DNA of 64,000 nucleotides from Bettongia penicillata ogilbyi (taxonomy: Eukaryota > Chordata > Mammalia > Diprotodontia > Potoroidae): contig JAJHZJ010000532.1 of the NCBI GenBank assembly GCA_023548195.1, forward strand, positions 124,001-188,000. The letters are read 5' to 3'. Position 1 is the stretch's first letter, and the number at the start of each line of letters is the position of its first letter. Both the position numbers and the translations under genes were made by a program. The notes beneath the pieces are model-generated. The model did no database searches. It had not been told where the DNA came from and saw only the letters and a list, made by a program, of their open reading frames with translations. This document shows, piece after piece, positions 63,601-64,000 of the stretch.

Positions 63601-64000
63601 TTGGCCCTCAATAATGGTAGCTCACCTAGACCCAAAGGAGAACGTTGTCAGTAGTTATTAATCTTGCTTGCCATACACTGTCTAATATTTGTGCTCACAG
63701 CTCTCAAATGCTCCAATTGTAAAGTGATTTCATCTGTTTGGGAGTTCTCTCCCCCATCCATGCCTGCCCAGGTTGTGCCACTCTTGTCCAAATGCTCCCA
63801 TTAGTTTGCCCTGGGAAGTCCACTCAATGAGCTGGAGGCCTTCCTCACATTTTCCTAATATCATGAGGTTACTCATAGAGAGCTGTTTTGGCTGCCCACC
63901 TGTAAGTCTTCACCCTTTAATGGCTCCTCTTTTCTTCCTATTATACATTTCCAGATGTCATTTTTTACTGCCATTCTTTCAGTTTCCTCTCTAGCTAATT
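63601..64000. other. No recognised gene; possibly an old LINE fragment
   Basis: C/T-rich text that could be the sense side of an old LINE. The 73-codon + frame at 63773-63994 is not recognised. Confidence 0.35.

Overview
This is mammalian, almost certainly marsupial, nuclear DNA: an AT-rich intergenic or intronic stretch in which I can support no protein-coding gene or exon. The lineage call rests on repeat content. The window has many tRNA-derived CORE-SINEs in both orientations with the wording typical of marsupials, L1 3' ends with the marsupial 3'UTR, a HAL1 (half-L1)-like element, CR1/L3 and L2 copies, a BovB/RTE copy and several short hAT elements. The sequence does not let me choose between an opossum and an Australian marsupial. 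Repeat family names come from pattern recognition; no library search was run, and most element boundaries are good to about 10-20 bases. Boundaries are sharper where a target-site duplication (TSD) is stated.

Layout. 1-5.9 kb: L2 and SINE fragments, a GA microsatellite, a CR1/L3 3' end and a 5'-truncated L1 with a perfect 15-bp TSD. 6-9.4 kb: a hAT MITE, SINEs and an antisense L1 with ORF2 remnants. 9.4-12.7 kb: one long HAL1-like element with an ORF1 remnant. 13-20 kb: scattered L2, MIR-like and L1 fragments. 20-25.9 kb: a MIR split by a hAT element, then a 2.4-kb antisense L2 with reverse-transcriptase remnants and a SINE inside it, then sense L2 pieces. 26-31.7 kb: repeat-poor, with one L1, one hAT, a TG microsatellite and a 19-bp palindrome shaped like an RFX X-box. 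31.7-34.1 kb: antisense CR1/L3 split by a hAT, then a full-length 7SL RNA retropseudogene, then old L1. 34-43 kb: SINEs, L2 ends and an internally deleted BovB/RTE. 44-45.9 kb: a nested stack, a SINE cut by a solo LTR (4-bp TSD), the LTR cut by an L1 (13-bp TSD). 46-57 kb: SINEs, L2, two related hAT MITEs and an unclassified marsupial repeat. 57-59.4 kb: repeat-poor. 59.4-60.6 kb: an unclassified repeat and a 0.4-kb GGAA/GAAA tract. 61-64 kb: L1, CR1/L3, L2 and SINEs.

The open reading frames here are short and explained by repeats, microsatellites or chance. I did not find a new gene system. What stands out is the nested insertion history, the 7SL pseudogene, the HAL1-like element, the shared target-site preference of several hAT copies and the RFX-like palindrome in unique sequence.
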